Source: Candidatus Obscuribacterales bacterium (lineage in GTDB: Bacteria > Cyanobacteriota > Vampirovibrionia > Obscuribacterales > Obscuribacteraceae). From it: 64,000 nucleotides of DNA. Below are positions 18,706 through 26,815 of the stretch, piece by piece; within the stretch, counting starts at the first letter, position 1, and every line of letters begins with the position of its first letter. The position numbers and the translations under genes are program-made. The notes beneath the pieces were generated by a model. The model worked only from the letters and a program-made list of their open reading frames with translations, did not search any database and was not told the DNA's origin. The DNA lies in assembly GCA_019746975.1 (NCBI GenBank), contig JAIERK010000129.1:62001-126000 (forward strand). The letters run 5' to 3'.

Positions 18706-19827
18706 CTAACGCCTGGATATTGCATGCGCTCGAATTTTCGTCCAGACGGCTTTCACTCTATCCAGTTGAGTGGGCGTCGCTGGAGCGAGCGGTCCGCAGT
18801 AGTTGTTTGACAACAAGCGATCGATGTAGTGAATTTGGTTAATCACCGACTTCGCTTTCGGCGCGATTTGATCATTGTCAGGAAGTGCCACTATTTGCTT
18901 TCGGCTGAGCGCAAGCAGAGTCTTGGCTTCATCCAGCCTACCAAGCGTAAGTAAGCAACGCGATCTCCACATATTTTTCTCGTAGTCGTCCAAACGCTCT
19001 TCGGTCAACTCAATACCATCGAAAAGGTTTTCTAGATGCTCTGAGTCACCAAAGGCACAAACGGAGCAGATCCAGATTCGCGTTAACGTGGACAAATCAG
19101 GAATAAGCGTGTTCATGGTCAGCTTCTCCAGTGCCACAGCAGACTCTTCGAAGTGACCTGTCTCTGCGTATGCCCGAGCTGAATTGAGAAGAATACCGAG
19201 GCTCGCGTCCTTTGGCTCCTTGAGCGACTCGATAGCGTACATCTCAATCACACGAGGCCAATTATGCTGATGGGTGTAGAGATCGGATTGCATTCCGGAG
19301 ATTCTGTTTTGCTCAGCCGGAGGAATACTGTAATCACCGCGCCATTTATTCAAAATTTGATCGGCGGCTTTCAACTGCTGATCTAGAACGGCGATTGAAA
19401 ATTCGACACAGTCAAAATATAGATCTGCTTGCTTTCCCCACCAGAAGTTTCGCAGCTTGGTAGCAGTGTCAAGCGCAGTGACATGATCACCTCGCATCAA
19501 GCTGCGAGCCGTTTTCAGAATGAGTGTATGGGGTTGCATTACGAACGCCCAGATAAGAATCAAAAGAACCACTGTCGCAATCGTGCTTAGAATTCCAGAC
19601 GCTGCGAACGCGAAGATTGAAACCAAAAGTACAATTACCATCTGCACAATGATGCCCGAGTAGTAGCGCGGAGACTGGAAGCATCGCGCGATAAGCATGA
19701 CGGCGGCCCAGGCTCCAACCATGGCGACCGGCTTGCAGACGAAATCGGACAGCAGCGGAAAGAAAGCCGCGACCACGACGAGCACTGCATAGAGAATCAA
19801 TACAATGTCCCATCGTTTCTTTTTCAT
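18706..19827 (-). CDS. Membrane protein with TPR-like cytoplasmic domain
   Basis: This 373-residue protein opens with four closely spaced hydrophobic segments (residues about 8-95, from IVLILYAVLVVVAAFFPLL to VATVVLLILIWAFVM-like sequence) and continues as a helical, TPR-like domain (for example LNSARAYAETGHFEESAVAL near residue 210). No catalytic motif is seen. Its start lies 6 bases after the stop of the zinc-ribbon/TPR gene upstream, so the two form an operon and may be partners in one membrane assembly. Function unknown. Confidence 0.7.
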   Translation of the reverse strand: MKKKRWDIVLILYAVLVVVAAFFPLLSDFVCKPVAMVGAWAAVMLIARCFQSPRYYSGIIVQMVIVLLVSIFAFAASGILSTIATVVLLILIWAFVMQPHTLILKTARSLMRGDHVTALDTATKLRNFWWGKQADLYFDCVEFSIAVLDQQLKAADQILNKWRGDYSIPPAEQNRISGMQSDLYTHQHNWPRVIEMYAIESLKEPKDASLGILLNSARAYAETGHFEESAVALEKLTMNTLIPDLSTLTRIWICSVCAFGDSEHLENLFDGIELTEERLDDYEKNMWRSRCLLTLGRLDEAKTLLALSRKQIVALPDNDQIAPKAKSVINQIHYIDRLLSNNYCGPLAPATPTQLDRVKAVWTKIRAHAISRR

Positions 19828-19833
19828 TGAACC

Positions 19834-21546
19834 TTAGAAACCCAGATCCTTGAGCGTCTTCTCCTCAGGCGACGAGGCGCCACCGTGATCATCAGCAGTT
19901 GGAGTCTCCGACGGCGTCGGGGCGCTGGTCGTGGTCGTAGTGGTGGTCGTAGATGTTGTACCTGGAGTCGGTGCCGTTGCCGGGGTCGAGGCAGAGGCAT
20001 CACCTGACACTATCGGCGGTGCAGTTGTAGGAGTCGGCGTCTTCACCGCATCCGATGCCTTCGGCGGAGTCGTTTGGTTGGCCGCACTGACTGCAGCGTT
20101 ATCATCGAGAATCGCTCCGGTCTTCTTCTCTAACAAATAAGACTTGTACAAACCACCATCAATGTACATTCGGAATTCAGTGGTGCCATCGTAACGAGCA
20201 GGAATACCGGAGACGAAGGAAAACGACTTGGAGCGACGACTCGCCAGCGGACGGTCGAATTCATCAACGAGCTTCGTATCGCGAGCCCAGATGCTGCGAT
20301 CGTTCTTCACGTCGTAAAGTTCCGCGCGGATAGCAAGTTTGCCGATCGGTTTGTCCGTTGGATTCCAAACCTCACCCTGAATTCGTGGCATGCGCGTAGT
20401 TGGATCCAATCCAGTATCGATCGCACGTAGTGTGACATCCGGCACCGCATTTGATGCATCCATGCTTCTGGCTTGTTGCAGATAGGCATAGCCGACGTCA
20501 TTGTTGCCTTGATCGAGGAGCTCTTTGCCACGCTTCGCGAGCAGCCCGGAGAGCCGTTTTTGGAGGTCGGCGGATGCGCTCATCTCGTTAGCTTTTCGCA
20601 GCTGTTCTATGGCGAGGTCCAACTTGCCGTTACGCTCGTAAATATCAGCCATTGATAAAAAATGCTTTGGATTTTTTGCGATGCTGGTCAATTTGCTCAG
20701 GTAGCCGATGGCAGCATCATCTTTTTTCTCGCCGGAAAGTTTAACCGCGAGTTTTTCATAAATAGTGGTCAGTCGCGACTCAGCTTCACCTGCGCGGCTT
20801 CCAGCTTGCAGAGTCTTCACCTCTTCCCAAACGCGGAGAGCCCCTTCGAGGTCGCCTTTGGCGAGCAGTGAATCTCCGTACGCCGCATCAAGGTCGGCAA
20901 GCTCAGACTTCTTATTGCCAATGTTTTCTTTCGCGAGTGGTCGCAGCAGATCTATAGCCTTATCGTACTGCTGCCGTTTCATATAATAGTTGGCCAAATC
21001 CGAAGCCAAGTCCGGTTCTGCCACAACACCCTTGCCCAGCTGCTGTGCCTGGCTTATAGACGCCCAGGCTTTGTCGACATCGCTAATTCCTACGTATGCC
21101 CTGGCCAATAGTAGATGAACTCGCGGATCGTCGGGCTTCGCTTTCGCGGCCTTCGTGAGTGTCTCGACAGCAAAAGCAAACTGATCGCGTGACAGCTCCT
21201 CTCGACCTTTTGTCAGGAGCCGCTCGTCATCCGGGGTCCTTGTCAGAAAGAATACCGTGGCACCTGCACAAACCAAAAGGATAAAGACCGCTGTCAAAAC
21301 ACCAGCCATGGTAGGAATGGCGGCCTTAGATTGATGTTTGATGTGGGCGGATCGTCTCTTATGGGGCTTGTCGTCGACTACATTCATATCTTTACCGTTA
21401 TCTGAATTAGAAGAGGCGGACTTGCCGTCGTCCTCAGGACGATTGGCATTGTCCGCCTCTGCAACTGATCCGTCTAGCTTCACCCCACACGATACACAAC
21501 GATCGTATTGGGATGGATGATAGAGACCGCAGCCCGGACAGCGCAT
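19834..21546 (-). CDS. Zinc-ribbon, single-TM, TPR and FxLYD protein
   Basis: This 570-residue protein starts with a zinc ribbon (MRCPGCGLYHPSQYDRC, then CGVKL). A charged linker, one membrane helix (AGVLTAVFILLVCAGATVFF, about residues 80-100) and TPR units (about 110-370) follow, then an FxLYD-type beta domain (RIQGEVWNPTDKPIGKLAIR) and a Thr/Pro/Ala-rich tail. The zinc ribbon should be cytoplasmic and the TPR part outside. Such single-pass TPR proteins are common in this bacterial group but their role is unknown. The gene lies 63 bases downstream of rplL on the same strand, in the place where rpoB is found in most bacteria, and is followed by the four-TM TPR protein. Confidence 0.75.
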   Translation of the reverse strand: MRCPGCGLYHPSQYDRCVSCGVKLDGSVAEADNANRPEDDGKSASSNSDNGKDMNVVDDKPHKRRSAHIKHQSKAAIPTMAGVLTAVFILLVCAGATVFFLTRTPDDERLLTKGREELSRDQFAFAVETLTKAAKAKPDDPRVHLLLARAYVGISDVDKAWASISQAQQLGKGVVAEPDLASDLANYYMKRQQYDKAIDLLRPLAKENIGNKKSELADLDAAYGDSLLAKGDLEGALRVWEEVKTLQAGSRAGEAESRLTTIYEKLAVKLSGEKKDDAAIGYLSKLTSIAKNPKHFLSMADIYERNGKLDLAIEQLRKANEMSASADLQKRLSGLLAKRGKELLDQGNNDVGYAYLQQARSMDASNAVPDVTLRAIDTGLDPTTRMPRIQGEVWNPTDKPIGKLAIRAELYDVKNDRSIWARDTKLVDEFDRPLASRRSKSFSFVSGIPARYDGTTEFRMYIDGGLYKSYLLEKKTGAILDDNAAVSAANQTTPPKASDAVKTPTPTTAPPIVSGDASASTPATAPTPGTTSTTTTTTTTSAPTPSETPTADDHGGASSPEEKTLKDLGF

Positions 21547-21609
21547 AACTTGTCTCCCGAAAAAAGGTCAGGTTGATCCTCAGTTATACAGTCCAGGTTA
21601 GCGCAAAGT

Positions 21610-21999
21610 CTACTTGATCTCCACTTTGCCGCCGACTTCTTCGATCTTCTTCTTGATATCTTCGGCTTCTTCCTTTTTGACCTTTTCTTTGATCGGTTTA
21701 GGAGCGCTGTCGACGAGCTCTTTAGCTTCTTTAAGACCAAGACCGGTCAATTCGCGTACGACCTTCAGAACGTTGATCTTCTTGTCGCCAGCAGCTGTGA
21801 GGACTGCATCGAATTCAGTCTTCTCTTCGACGTCAGCAGCCGGAGCGCCTGCGCCAGGCATCATGCCGCCCATCATCATGGGAGCAGCAGCCGTGACGCC
21901 GAATTTGTCTTCCATTTTTTTCTTCAGATCGGCAGCTTCGAGAAGCGTGAGCAAGCTGATTTGCTCGAGCAGATCATCTGTTGATAGTTTAGTAGTCAT
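21610..21999 (-). CDS. rplL: Ribosomal protein bL12 (L7/L12)
   Basis: This 129-residue protein has the standard bL12 layout: N-terminal dimerisation helices ([20 protein letters not shown]), an Ala/Gly/Met/Pro hinge (residues about 38-58) and the conserved C-terminal domain ([20 protein letters not shown], then the [15 protein letters not shown] segment). It forms the ribosomal stalk that recruits translation factors. It lies 38 bases after rplJ, under the same leader. rpoB does not follow. Confidence 0.97.
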   Translation of the reverse strand: MTTKLSTDDLLEQISLLTLLEAADLKKKMEDKFGVTAAAPMMMGGMMPGAGAPAADVEEKTEFDAVLTAAGDKKINVLKVVRELTGLGLKEAKELVDSAPKPIKEKVKKEEAEDIKKKIEEVGGKVEIK

Positions 22000-22037
22000 T
22001 TCCTAACTCCTTAGTGTCAACGTAACTTCGGTGGCTG

Positions 22038-22568
22038 TTACTCAGTAACGCCTTCCTTTTTCTTTGCAACTTCTTCAACCATATAGGCGATGTCTCTGAT
22101 GACAGCACCGAGCAATCCGGCGATACCTTGAGCTCCAGAATCGAGCCCACCCATGATGCCTGCCAACAACACTTCCTTGGAAGGAAGCGACGCGAGCGCT
22201 TTTACATCATCGGCGTTGAGCGCCTTGCCTTCGAGCACAGCACCACGGACGGAGCCTTTCTTGATCTGTTTGAGATAGTCACTGACCACTTTGGCTGGTT
22301 GAGCCGGGTCATCGTATCCAACAACAAATCCGGAAGGACCCTTCGCAAGGGTTTCCAATTTTTTGAATTCCGTTTCTCCAATGGCTCGCTTAACCAGCGT
22401 GTTCTTTGCGACACGAAGCTTGGCGTTTTCCTTCCGGAGAGAACGGCGGAAACCTGTGAATTCCGCGACACTAAGCCCGGTAAGGTCAGTAACAATCACT
22501 ACTTTGCCGTCCTTGAAGAAGTCTTTCAACTCTCCAACAACTTCTTGCTTTCGTGCTTTGGTGGCCAT
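22038..22568 (-). CDS. rplJ: Ribosomal protein uL10
   Basis: This 176-residue protein is uL10, the base of the ribosomal stalk. It shows the N-terminal rRNA-binding domain (VVIVTDLTGLSVAEFTGFRR, RVAKNTLVKRAI) and a C-terminal helix that binds bL12. AAGGAGG lies directly upstream of the start. It heads an rplJ-rplL pair preceded by an L10 leader RNA and a consensus-like promoter. The usual upstream rplK-rplA genes are absent; a divergent ferredoxin-like gene lies there instead. Confidence 0.97.
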   Translation of the reverse strand: MATKARKQEVVGELKDFFKDGKVVIVTDLTGLSVAEFTGFRRSLRKENAKLRVAKNTLVKRAIGETEFKKLETLAKGPSGFVVGYDDPAQPAKVVSDYLKQIKKGSVRGAVLEGKALNADDVKALASLPSKEVLLAGIMGGLDSGAQGIAGLLGAVIRDIAYMVEEVAKKKEGVTE

Positions 22569-22815
22569 TTTATGCCTCCTTCTACTTTTGGCGGTGAAAG
22601 CCGCCTCTACCAGGCATAGTCGTCTTATTTATTCGCTGAAAATGAAAAATCCCAGCGATTTACTCCGCAGGGATCACACAAAAGAGCCGAAGCTCTCGGA
22701 CAAATAAAGTCAATTTGTGTGACCTAGGTCGGCGATTCCGTTTGGAATCCTTAGTTCTCGCTCATTGAAAAACCGGCGAGATACCTGACTGTCTGCGGTC
22801 AGACGCTAATGCGTA
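22569..22815 (-). ncRNA. Ribosomal protein L10 leader with attenuator
   Basis: The - strand leader shows the L10-leader pattern: a stem around AAGGATTCC/GGAATCG, the GCCGACCTAGG element, a long stem formed by TCACACAAA and TTTTGTGTGA enclosing CCGAGAGCTTCGGCTCT, and finally ATCCCTGCG / CGCTGGGAT followed by TTTTTC (22644-22674), which looks like an intrinsic terminator. L10 (with L12) is known to bind such leaders and to repress its own operon; attenuation by the terminal hairpin is inferred. Confidence 0.75.
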
Positions 22816-22822
22816 AGGGCGA

Positions 22823-22851
22823 ATTCTCCCAACAAAAACAATTCTCGTCAA
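22823..22851 (-). promoter_or_regulatory. Promoter of rplJ-rplL
   Basis: On the - strand, TTGACG (-35, 22846-22851) and GAGAAT (-10, 22823-22828) are separated by 17 bases. The position is right for transcription of the L10 leader. Confidence 0.55.
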
Positions 22852-23040
22852 CAATATAGACCCAGCATCAACGATTTAGCGCAGTGTTTCTTAACACGCA
22901 CATCCAGCTGCAGATGAGGTCAGTTTAACCTCACACAGCCTGGTTGCTCAGGAATCACCATTCTATAGATATAGGGAAAAACGGCAACACAATGTGTCGA
23001 AGCGCTTAGATGCAGCGGTTTAGCCGCGCAAGTTTTCACA

Positions 23041-23046
23041 TACAAT
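23041..23046 (+). promoter_or_regulatory. -10 box of the ferredoxin-like gene
   Basis: TACAAT lies 27 bases before the start codon. The -35 region is poor (TTTAGC at 16 bases spacing). Confidence 0.35.
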
Positions 23047-23073
23047 GTCTTCTCGTAGTAAAAGGATATCGTC

Positions 23074-23382
23074 ATGACCGTATTCAAGAAGCACGTATTT
23101 ATCTGTACTTCAGGTAAGACCTGCCCAGACCAAGGTGCTGAAGAGGTGCTCGGTGAGTTCCGCAAAGAAATAAGCGAACGCGGTCTGAAAAAGGAAATCC
23201 GCATCAACAAAGCAGGATGCTTCGATCAGTGCGGCAACGGGCCTCTAGTTGTGGTCTATCCCGAAACAGTCTGGTATGCATTTGTCAAAACGGAAGACGT
23301 CAAAGAAATAGTCGAAGACCATCTGCTCAACGACAAGCCTGTTACCAGGCTGATTTACGACGAACGCGGAAGAACCACCTAA
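23074..23382 (+). CDS. Thioredoxin-like [2Fe-2S] ferredoxin
   Basis: This 102-residue protein belongs to the small (2Fe-2S) ferredoxin family with a thioredoxin-like fold. Cysteine ligands are seen as FICTSGKTCPDQGA (Cys11, Cys16) and later AGCFDQCGNGPLVVVYPE (two further Cys), in the order C-x4-C ... C-x3-C. WY after the second pair and KTEDVKEIVEDHL at the C-terminus are typical. It probably serves as a cytoplasmic electron carrier; the partner enzyme is not evident. It is divergent from rplJ and monocistronic. Confidence 0.88.
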   Translation: MTVFKKHVFICTSGKTCPDQGAEEVLGEFRKEISERGLKKEIRINKAGCFDQCGNGPLVVVYPETVWYAFVKTEDVKEIVEDHLLNDKPVTRLIYDERGRTT

Positions 23383-23571
23383 AAAGAAAAAAGCGCCGGT
23401 GGGAGAGCGCCCTTAAAATGTATATATAATTTATAAACCGGGCATGCCTTTCAACTTCCACCAGCTATAAGTCAAATACCCAAACAACAGGGATCTAAAC
23501 ATCAGGAGCATACTTCGAGAAACGCCAGTGTTTATGCCGGTTTCGACCGCTTGATTATTTCCTGTGTTCAG

Positions 23572-24573
23572 TTAGAAGTTTGATTCCGGCACCTTCACCG
23601 GTGGTGGCTTCGGCATGGGTCCGGAAAACAACGCCAACAAATCATCAGCAGCTTTTCTGACCGCAGCAATCTTACTTTCTTGAGATAGATGCTCGACATC
23701 CGCAAAACAAGCTTCTCTTAGAGGTTTTGTAATCATCGGTTGCTTTCTCACAATTGCAAGTAGAAGTACGAGAGCCTTGCTTCTGTCCTCGTGGGAAGGC
23801 CGCTTTAGTTGTCGTACAAGCGCATCTGCTAGCAGTCCATACGGAAAATTATCAGGCAACTGTTCCAGCCGAGGAAAGATAAACTTGATGACACTAGCTC
23901 TGACTTTATAACTACTGTCATCGAGCGCACCAATCAACTGTGCACAGGTATCATCCGTGTGCCCGCTCCAATTAAGTAGCTCAATGGCCTCACAACGCTT
24001 ATCAGGATTCGGATCCGATTCGACAATCTCCAACCACTGATCGCGCAGTACCGGTCCGTACCGTCGCAATTCCACGACGATCTGAGAGGCAGGCTCATCA
24101 GAATAGATGCGCACACCGCCAGGATAACTCTCCTGACACTGACGCCCTTCTTCGTCCAGGCGCTGCAAACGCTGATGCAGTTTTTCCAGCAGTATGTTGG
24201 GCTTGTCGCTCTTCAGAATTACGTTGTGAGGATCTTTGAGCGCACGGGCAGGCACTCCATCACCAGCGCGTTCTTCAAAATCTAAGACTACGAAAAGCTT
24301 GTCAGGCGCCTCAACAACTATCTGAACATTCGCACTCAATCGAAGCTTTTCAATCTTAGCCTCGAGCTTAGCAACACCGTTTTGAACAGCCTTGGCTGAC
24401 GCCCCTGGTCGCAATCCAAGAGTCTTCTCGACTTCGGTAGTCGTCATCTGCGACGAACCAAAGTACTCCAACCCGGAATATTTATAACCATCGACAGCGC
24501 AGACCACGCTACCCGCCTGCCACCAGAGCCCTGCGGCCATGAGAATCGTAAGGCATAACTTCTGCCAAGACAA
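23572..24573 (-). CDS. Secreted HEAT-repeat protein with POTRA-like N-terminus
   Basis: This is read as 333 residues from TTG 24573, preceded by GGGG and 19 bases after the upstream stop. An in-frame ATG at 24687 would overlap the preceding gene by 95 bases and place 38 basic residues before the signal peptide. The mature part starts near AVDGYKYSG. A POTRA/FtsQ-like segment follows (LEYFGSSQMTTTEVEKTLGL, with a strand ending in VVLDFEERAG), and then HEAT-type helical repeats (from about residue 185, for example LIGALDDSSYKVRASVIKFI). No enzyme motif. It is co-directional with the WG lipoprotein, so a shared envelope role is likely. Confidence 0.7.
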   Translation of the reverse strand: MSWQKLCLTILMAAGLWWQAGSVVCAVDGYKYSGLEYFGSSQMTTTEVEKTLGLRPGASAKAVQNGVAKLEAKIEKLRLSANVQIVVEAPDKLFVVLDFEERAGDGVPARALKDPHNVILKSDKPNILLEKLHQRLQRLDEEGRQCQESYPGGVRIYSDEPASQIVVELRRYGPVLRDQWLEIVESDPNPDKRCEAIELLNWSGHTDDTCAQLIGALDDSSYKVRASVIKFIFPRLEQLPDNFPYGLLADALVRQLKRPSHEDRSKALVLLLAIVRKQPMITKPLREACFADVEHLSQESKIAAVRKAADDLLALFSGPMPKPPPVKVPESNF

Positions 24574-24592
24574 ATTCGATCTCGAACCCCAA

Positions 24593-26431
24593 TTATTCTT
24601 CCGAGCGCTTTTTCTTTTCAGTGGATTCAGAGCTGCTCTTCTCAGAAGATGTTTTCTTCTCTTTAGAAGTTGATTTTGTAGATTCAACTCTGTCTTCTGA
24701 TTCTACGCTCTTTCCTTCACCTTTGCCCGAACCGCCTTTTGAGCTGCCGTCCTTCGGGCTGGAACTCTTGGAGCTGCCTTCTTTTTTCGAGCTACTTTCC
24801 TCATCTTCTTTCGAGGATCCCTTCTTCGATTCGCTCTTGCCACTCACCATGTCCTCAGACTTAGTGCCGGTCTTCTCGGTCCTGTCGTCGTCGGATTCTG
24901 ACTTACTCGACTTGGATGATTTGCTTTCGCTCTTCTCCGATTTTTCTTCTCCGGAATCAGACTTGCTCGACTTGGAAGATTTGCTTTCGCTCTTCTCTGG
25001 CTTTTCTTCTTCGGAATCAGACTTGCTCGACTTAGAAGATTTGCTTTCGACCTTCTCTGACTTTTCCTCTTCGGAATCAGACTTGCTCGACTTGGAAGAT
25101 TTGCTCTCGCTCTTTTCTGATTTACTCTCATCTGAATCAGACTTGGCTTGGCTGCCTGGTTTATCTTCGTCGGAATCAGACTTGCTCGATTTGCCCTCGC
25201 CCTTTTCTGATTTTTCTTCCGAAGGACTATCCTTGTCGGATTTTTCACTCTTTGATGAAGATTCGTCGGAAGAACCTTTGCCGTCTTCGCCCTTACCATC
25301 AGACTTGGAGGTATCATCGGACTTTACGTCCTCTGAATTGCTCTCAGTCTTCTCTGGGTCCTTCTTGGGATCTGGCTTGCCGTCGCCGTCTTTGTCTTTC
25401 AAAGTCAAATCATCGTTATACTCGGCGAAGAATCGGTCCGGGTCGACCTTAACACCAGCCAACTGTTCTGAGAATGGGCGCGCGTCATCGAATACGGCAG
25501 GCATCACGAGCGAGCCTTTAGTATCTACGTAGCCACGTTTGCCGGTCTTCAGAGGCTGAACAACTGCCAGACCCTCGGTAAAGTTGTCTGCAAAACGGAA
25601 CTTCTTGCGAAAAGCCGGTTCTCCATTGCGATTGATGTAAATGAATTTGCCATGTCGCTGCTGAAGAGCCATGCCATCGTGAAAGAGTGTAATCGACTCG
25701 AGCTTACTCTTGACAGCAATGGTTCCTATTTTGTCGACCCAAACAAAGTCATCGCCCAACATGCACTCAGCAACACGATTCTTGAAAGCCGAGGCAGAAT
25801 CGAACTTGTACTCGATAACAAGAGCGCCGGTGTTGTTGATGAAGCCCCACTTGTTCAAACCAGCGTGATACACCGGACAGAGACCATCATTGAAATACTT
25901 GACGTCATCGAATTTGGGATCGATGTCACCTTTGCCATGCGGACCAAAGTCATGGAATCCCCATTTCTTGTCCTTGGCGTTGAGCCATGGCATAACGACG
26001 GCGTGGTCTTCAGCATCGGGATCGACTTCGTGGGCGTAACCGAGTTCGCCACATGGAGAAGCTCCAGCGGGCCAAACAACCGTCCCGTGCTTGTCAATGA
26101 CGTACCACTTGCCACCTTGCTGGACACCAGCATAGCCGGCAGAGAAGGCGGTCACATCTTCGAAGTTGCGTTCGATAATAAATTTACCGGTCCGATCAAT
26201 GAATCCCCAGCGTGCATGCAAGTCTGCACCTGCCAGACCCTCGGTGAATCTTTTCACCCTCCTGAAGATCGGTTTTATAACAAACTTGCCGCTGTGATCG
26301 ATGAAACCCCACTTCGGCCCCTTCTCTTCAGGCACATCGATGTCAACTGTTTTGCTCTGCATGCACGACCCGAGGATCGAGACAGAGAGAGCAGCCACGC
26401 ACATAAAACGGATTATCGGTCGTCTAAACAT
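24593..26431 (-). CDS. WG-repeat lipoprotein with Ser/Lys/Asp-rich repeat tail
   Basis: This 612-residue protein starts with a lipoprotein signal (VAALSVSILGSC, lipobox LGSC, Cys23). About eight WG repeats follow (WGFIDHSG, WGFIDRTG, WYVIDKHG, WGFINNTG, RGYVDTKG and others) to about residue 330. From about 340 to the end it is an extremely charged, Ser/Lys/Glu/Asp-rich, disordered tail that contains four 20-residue tandem repeats encoded by 60-bp DNA repeats. The tail resembles surface-exposed, wall- or polymer-interacting extensions, but its function is unknown. The HEAT/POTRA-like gene follows 19 bases downstream. Confidence 0.82.
   Translation of the reverse strand: MFRRPIIRFMCVAALSVSILGSCMQSKTVDIDVPEEKGPKWGFIDHSGKFVIKPIFRRVKRFTEGLAGADLHARWGFIDRTGKFIIERNFEDVTAFSAGYAGVQQGGKWYVIDKHGTVVWPAGASPCGELGYAHEVDPDAEDHAVVMPWLNAKDKKWGFHDFGPHGKGDIDPKFDDVKYFNDGLCPVYHAGLNKWGFINNTGALVIEYKFDSASAFKNRVAECMLGDDFVWVDKIGTIAVKSKLESITLFHDGMALQQRHGKFIYINRNGEPAFRKKFRFADNFTEGLAVVQPLKTGKRGYVDTKGSLVMPAVFDDARPFSEQLAGVKVDPDRFFAEYNDDLTLKDKDGDGKPDPKKDPEKTESNSEDVKSDDTSKSDGKGEDGKGSSDESSSKSEKSDKDSPSEEKSEKGEGKSSKSDSDEDKPGSQAKSDSDESKSEKSESKSSKSSKSDSEEEKSEKVESKSSKSSKSDSEEEKPEKSESKSSKSSKSDSGEEKSEKSESKSSKSSKSESDDDRTEKTGTKSEDMVSGKSESKKGSSKEDEESSSKKEGSSKSSSPKDGSSKGGSGKGEGKSVESEDRVESTKSTSKEKKTSSEKSSSESTEKKKRSEE
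24901..25140 (-). repeat. Four 60-bp coding tandem repeats
   Basis: Four consecutive 60-bp units (starting 24901, 24961, 25021, 25081) share most bases, for example the block GACTTGCTCGACTTGGAAGA. They encode 20-residue units of the type SDSEEEKSEKVESKSSKSSK in the lipoprotein tail. Exact multiples of three keep the frame, so unit number could vary between strains. Confidence 0.85.
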
Positions 26432-26815
26432 AGTAACGAGTCATTGAACGCCAACCCAGTTCCCCAAAGTAATCATAGGCCAACAATGCAATTTCGTCCA
26501 AACCAGCTTCGAATTGCATAGCCCAAAAGAAATGACCACGGGGTCAAGTGCTCAGAATGTATCCAAAAGGATGTGAAGGTGACGCATCATCCGAGCCTGG
26601 CTGATATCGAGAAAGGTCCGCGCCATGGACATTGGTCGATTCGCACCCTTTACATGCAGGTCACGCCGCCACATATGGTGCCAGGTCTGGATTAAAACCA
26701 GTTTGATGTCTACCTCTTTACGTGTGGATCTGTCGGGAATGTCCTCGATATATAATGGCAAATTCTTGGTCAGGCGCCGAAGTATGCCTGCCGAACACAT
26801 TGGTTGGGACGACAG
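26432..26815. other. Intergenic region upstream of glyS
   Basis: This should contain the glyS promoter: a perfect TATAAT lies at 26751-26756, but no good -35 is seen 16-18 bases upstream. A - strand frame of 82 codons (26552-26800) lacks a ribosome-binding site and overlaps the promoter, so I do not call it. No glyQ remnant was recognised. Confidence 0.45.

Noticed and set aside
24621..25532. A 303-codon + strand frame rich in Ser/Leu/Asp
   Set aside because: It is the antisense of the repeat-coded Ser/Lys/Glu tail of the WG lipoprotein; low-complexity composition keeps the opposite frame open and there is no ribosome-binding site.
26552..26800. An 82-codon - strand frame upstream of glyS
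   Set aside because: No ribosome-binding site, no recognised family, and it overlaps the TATAAT box of glyS.
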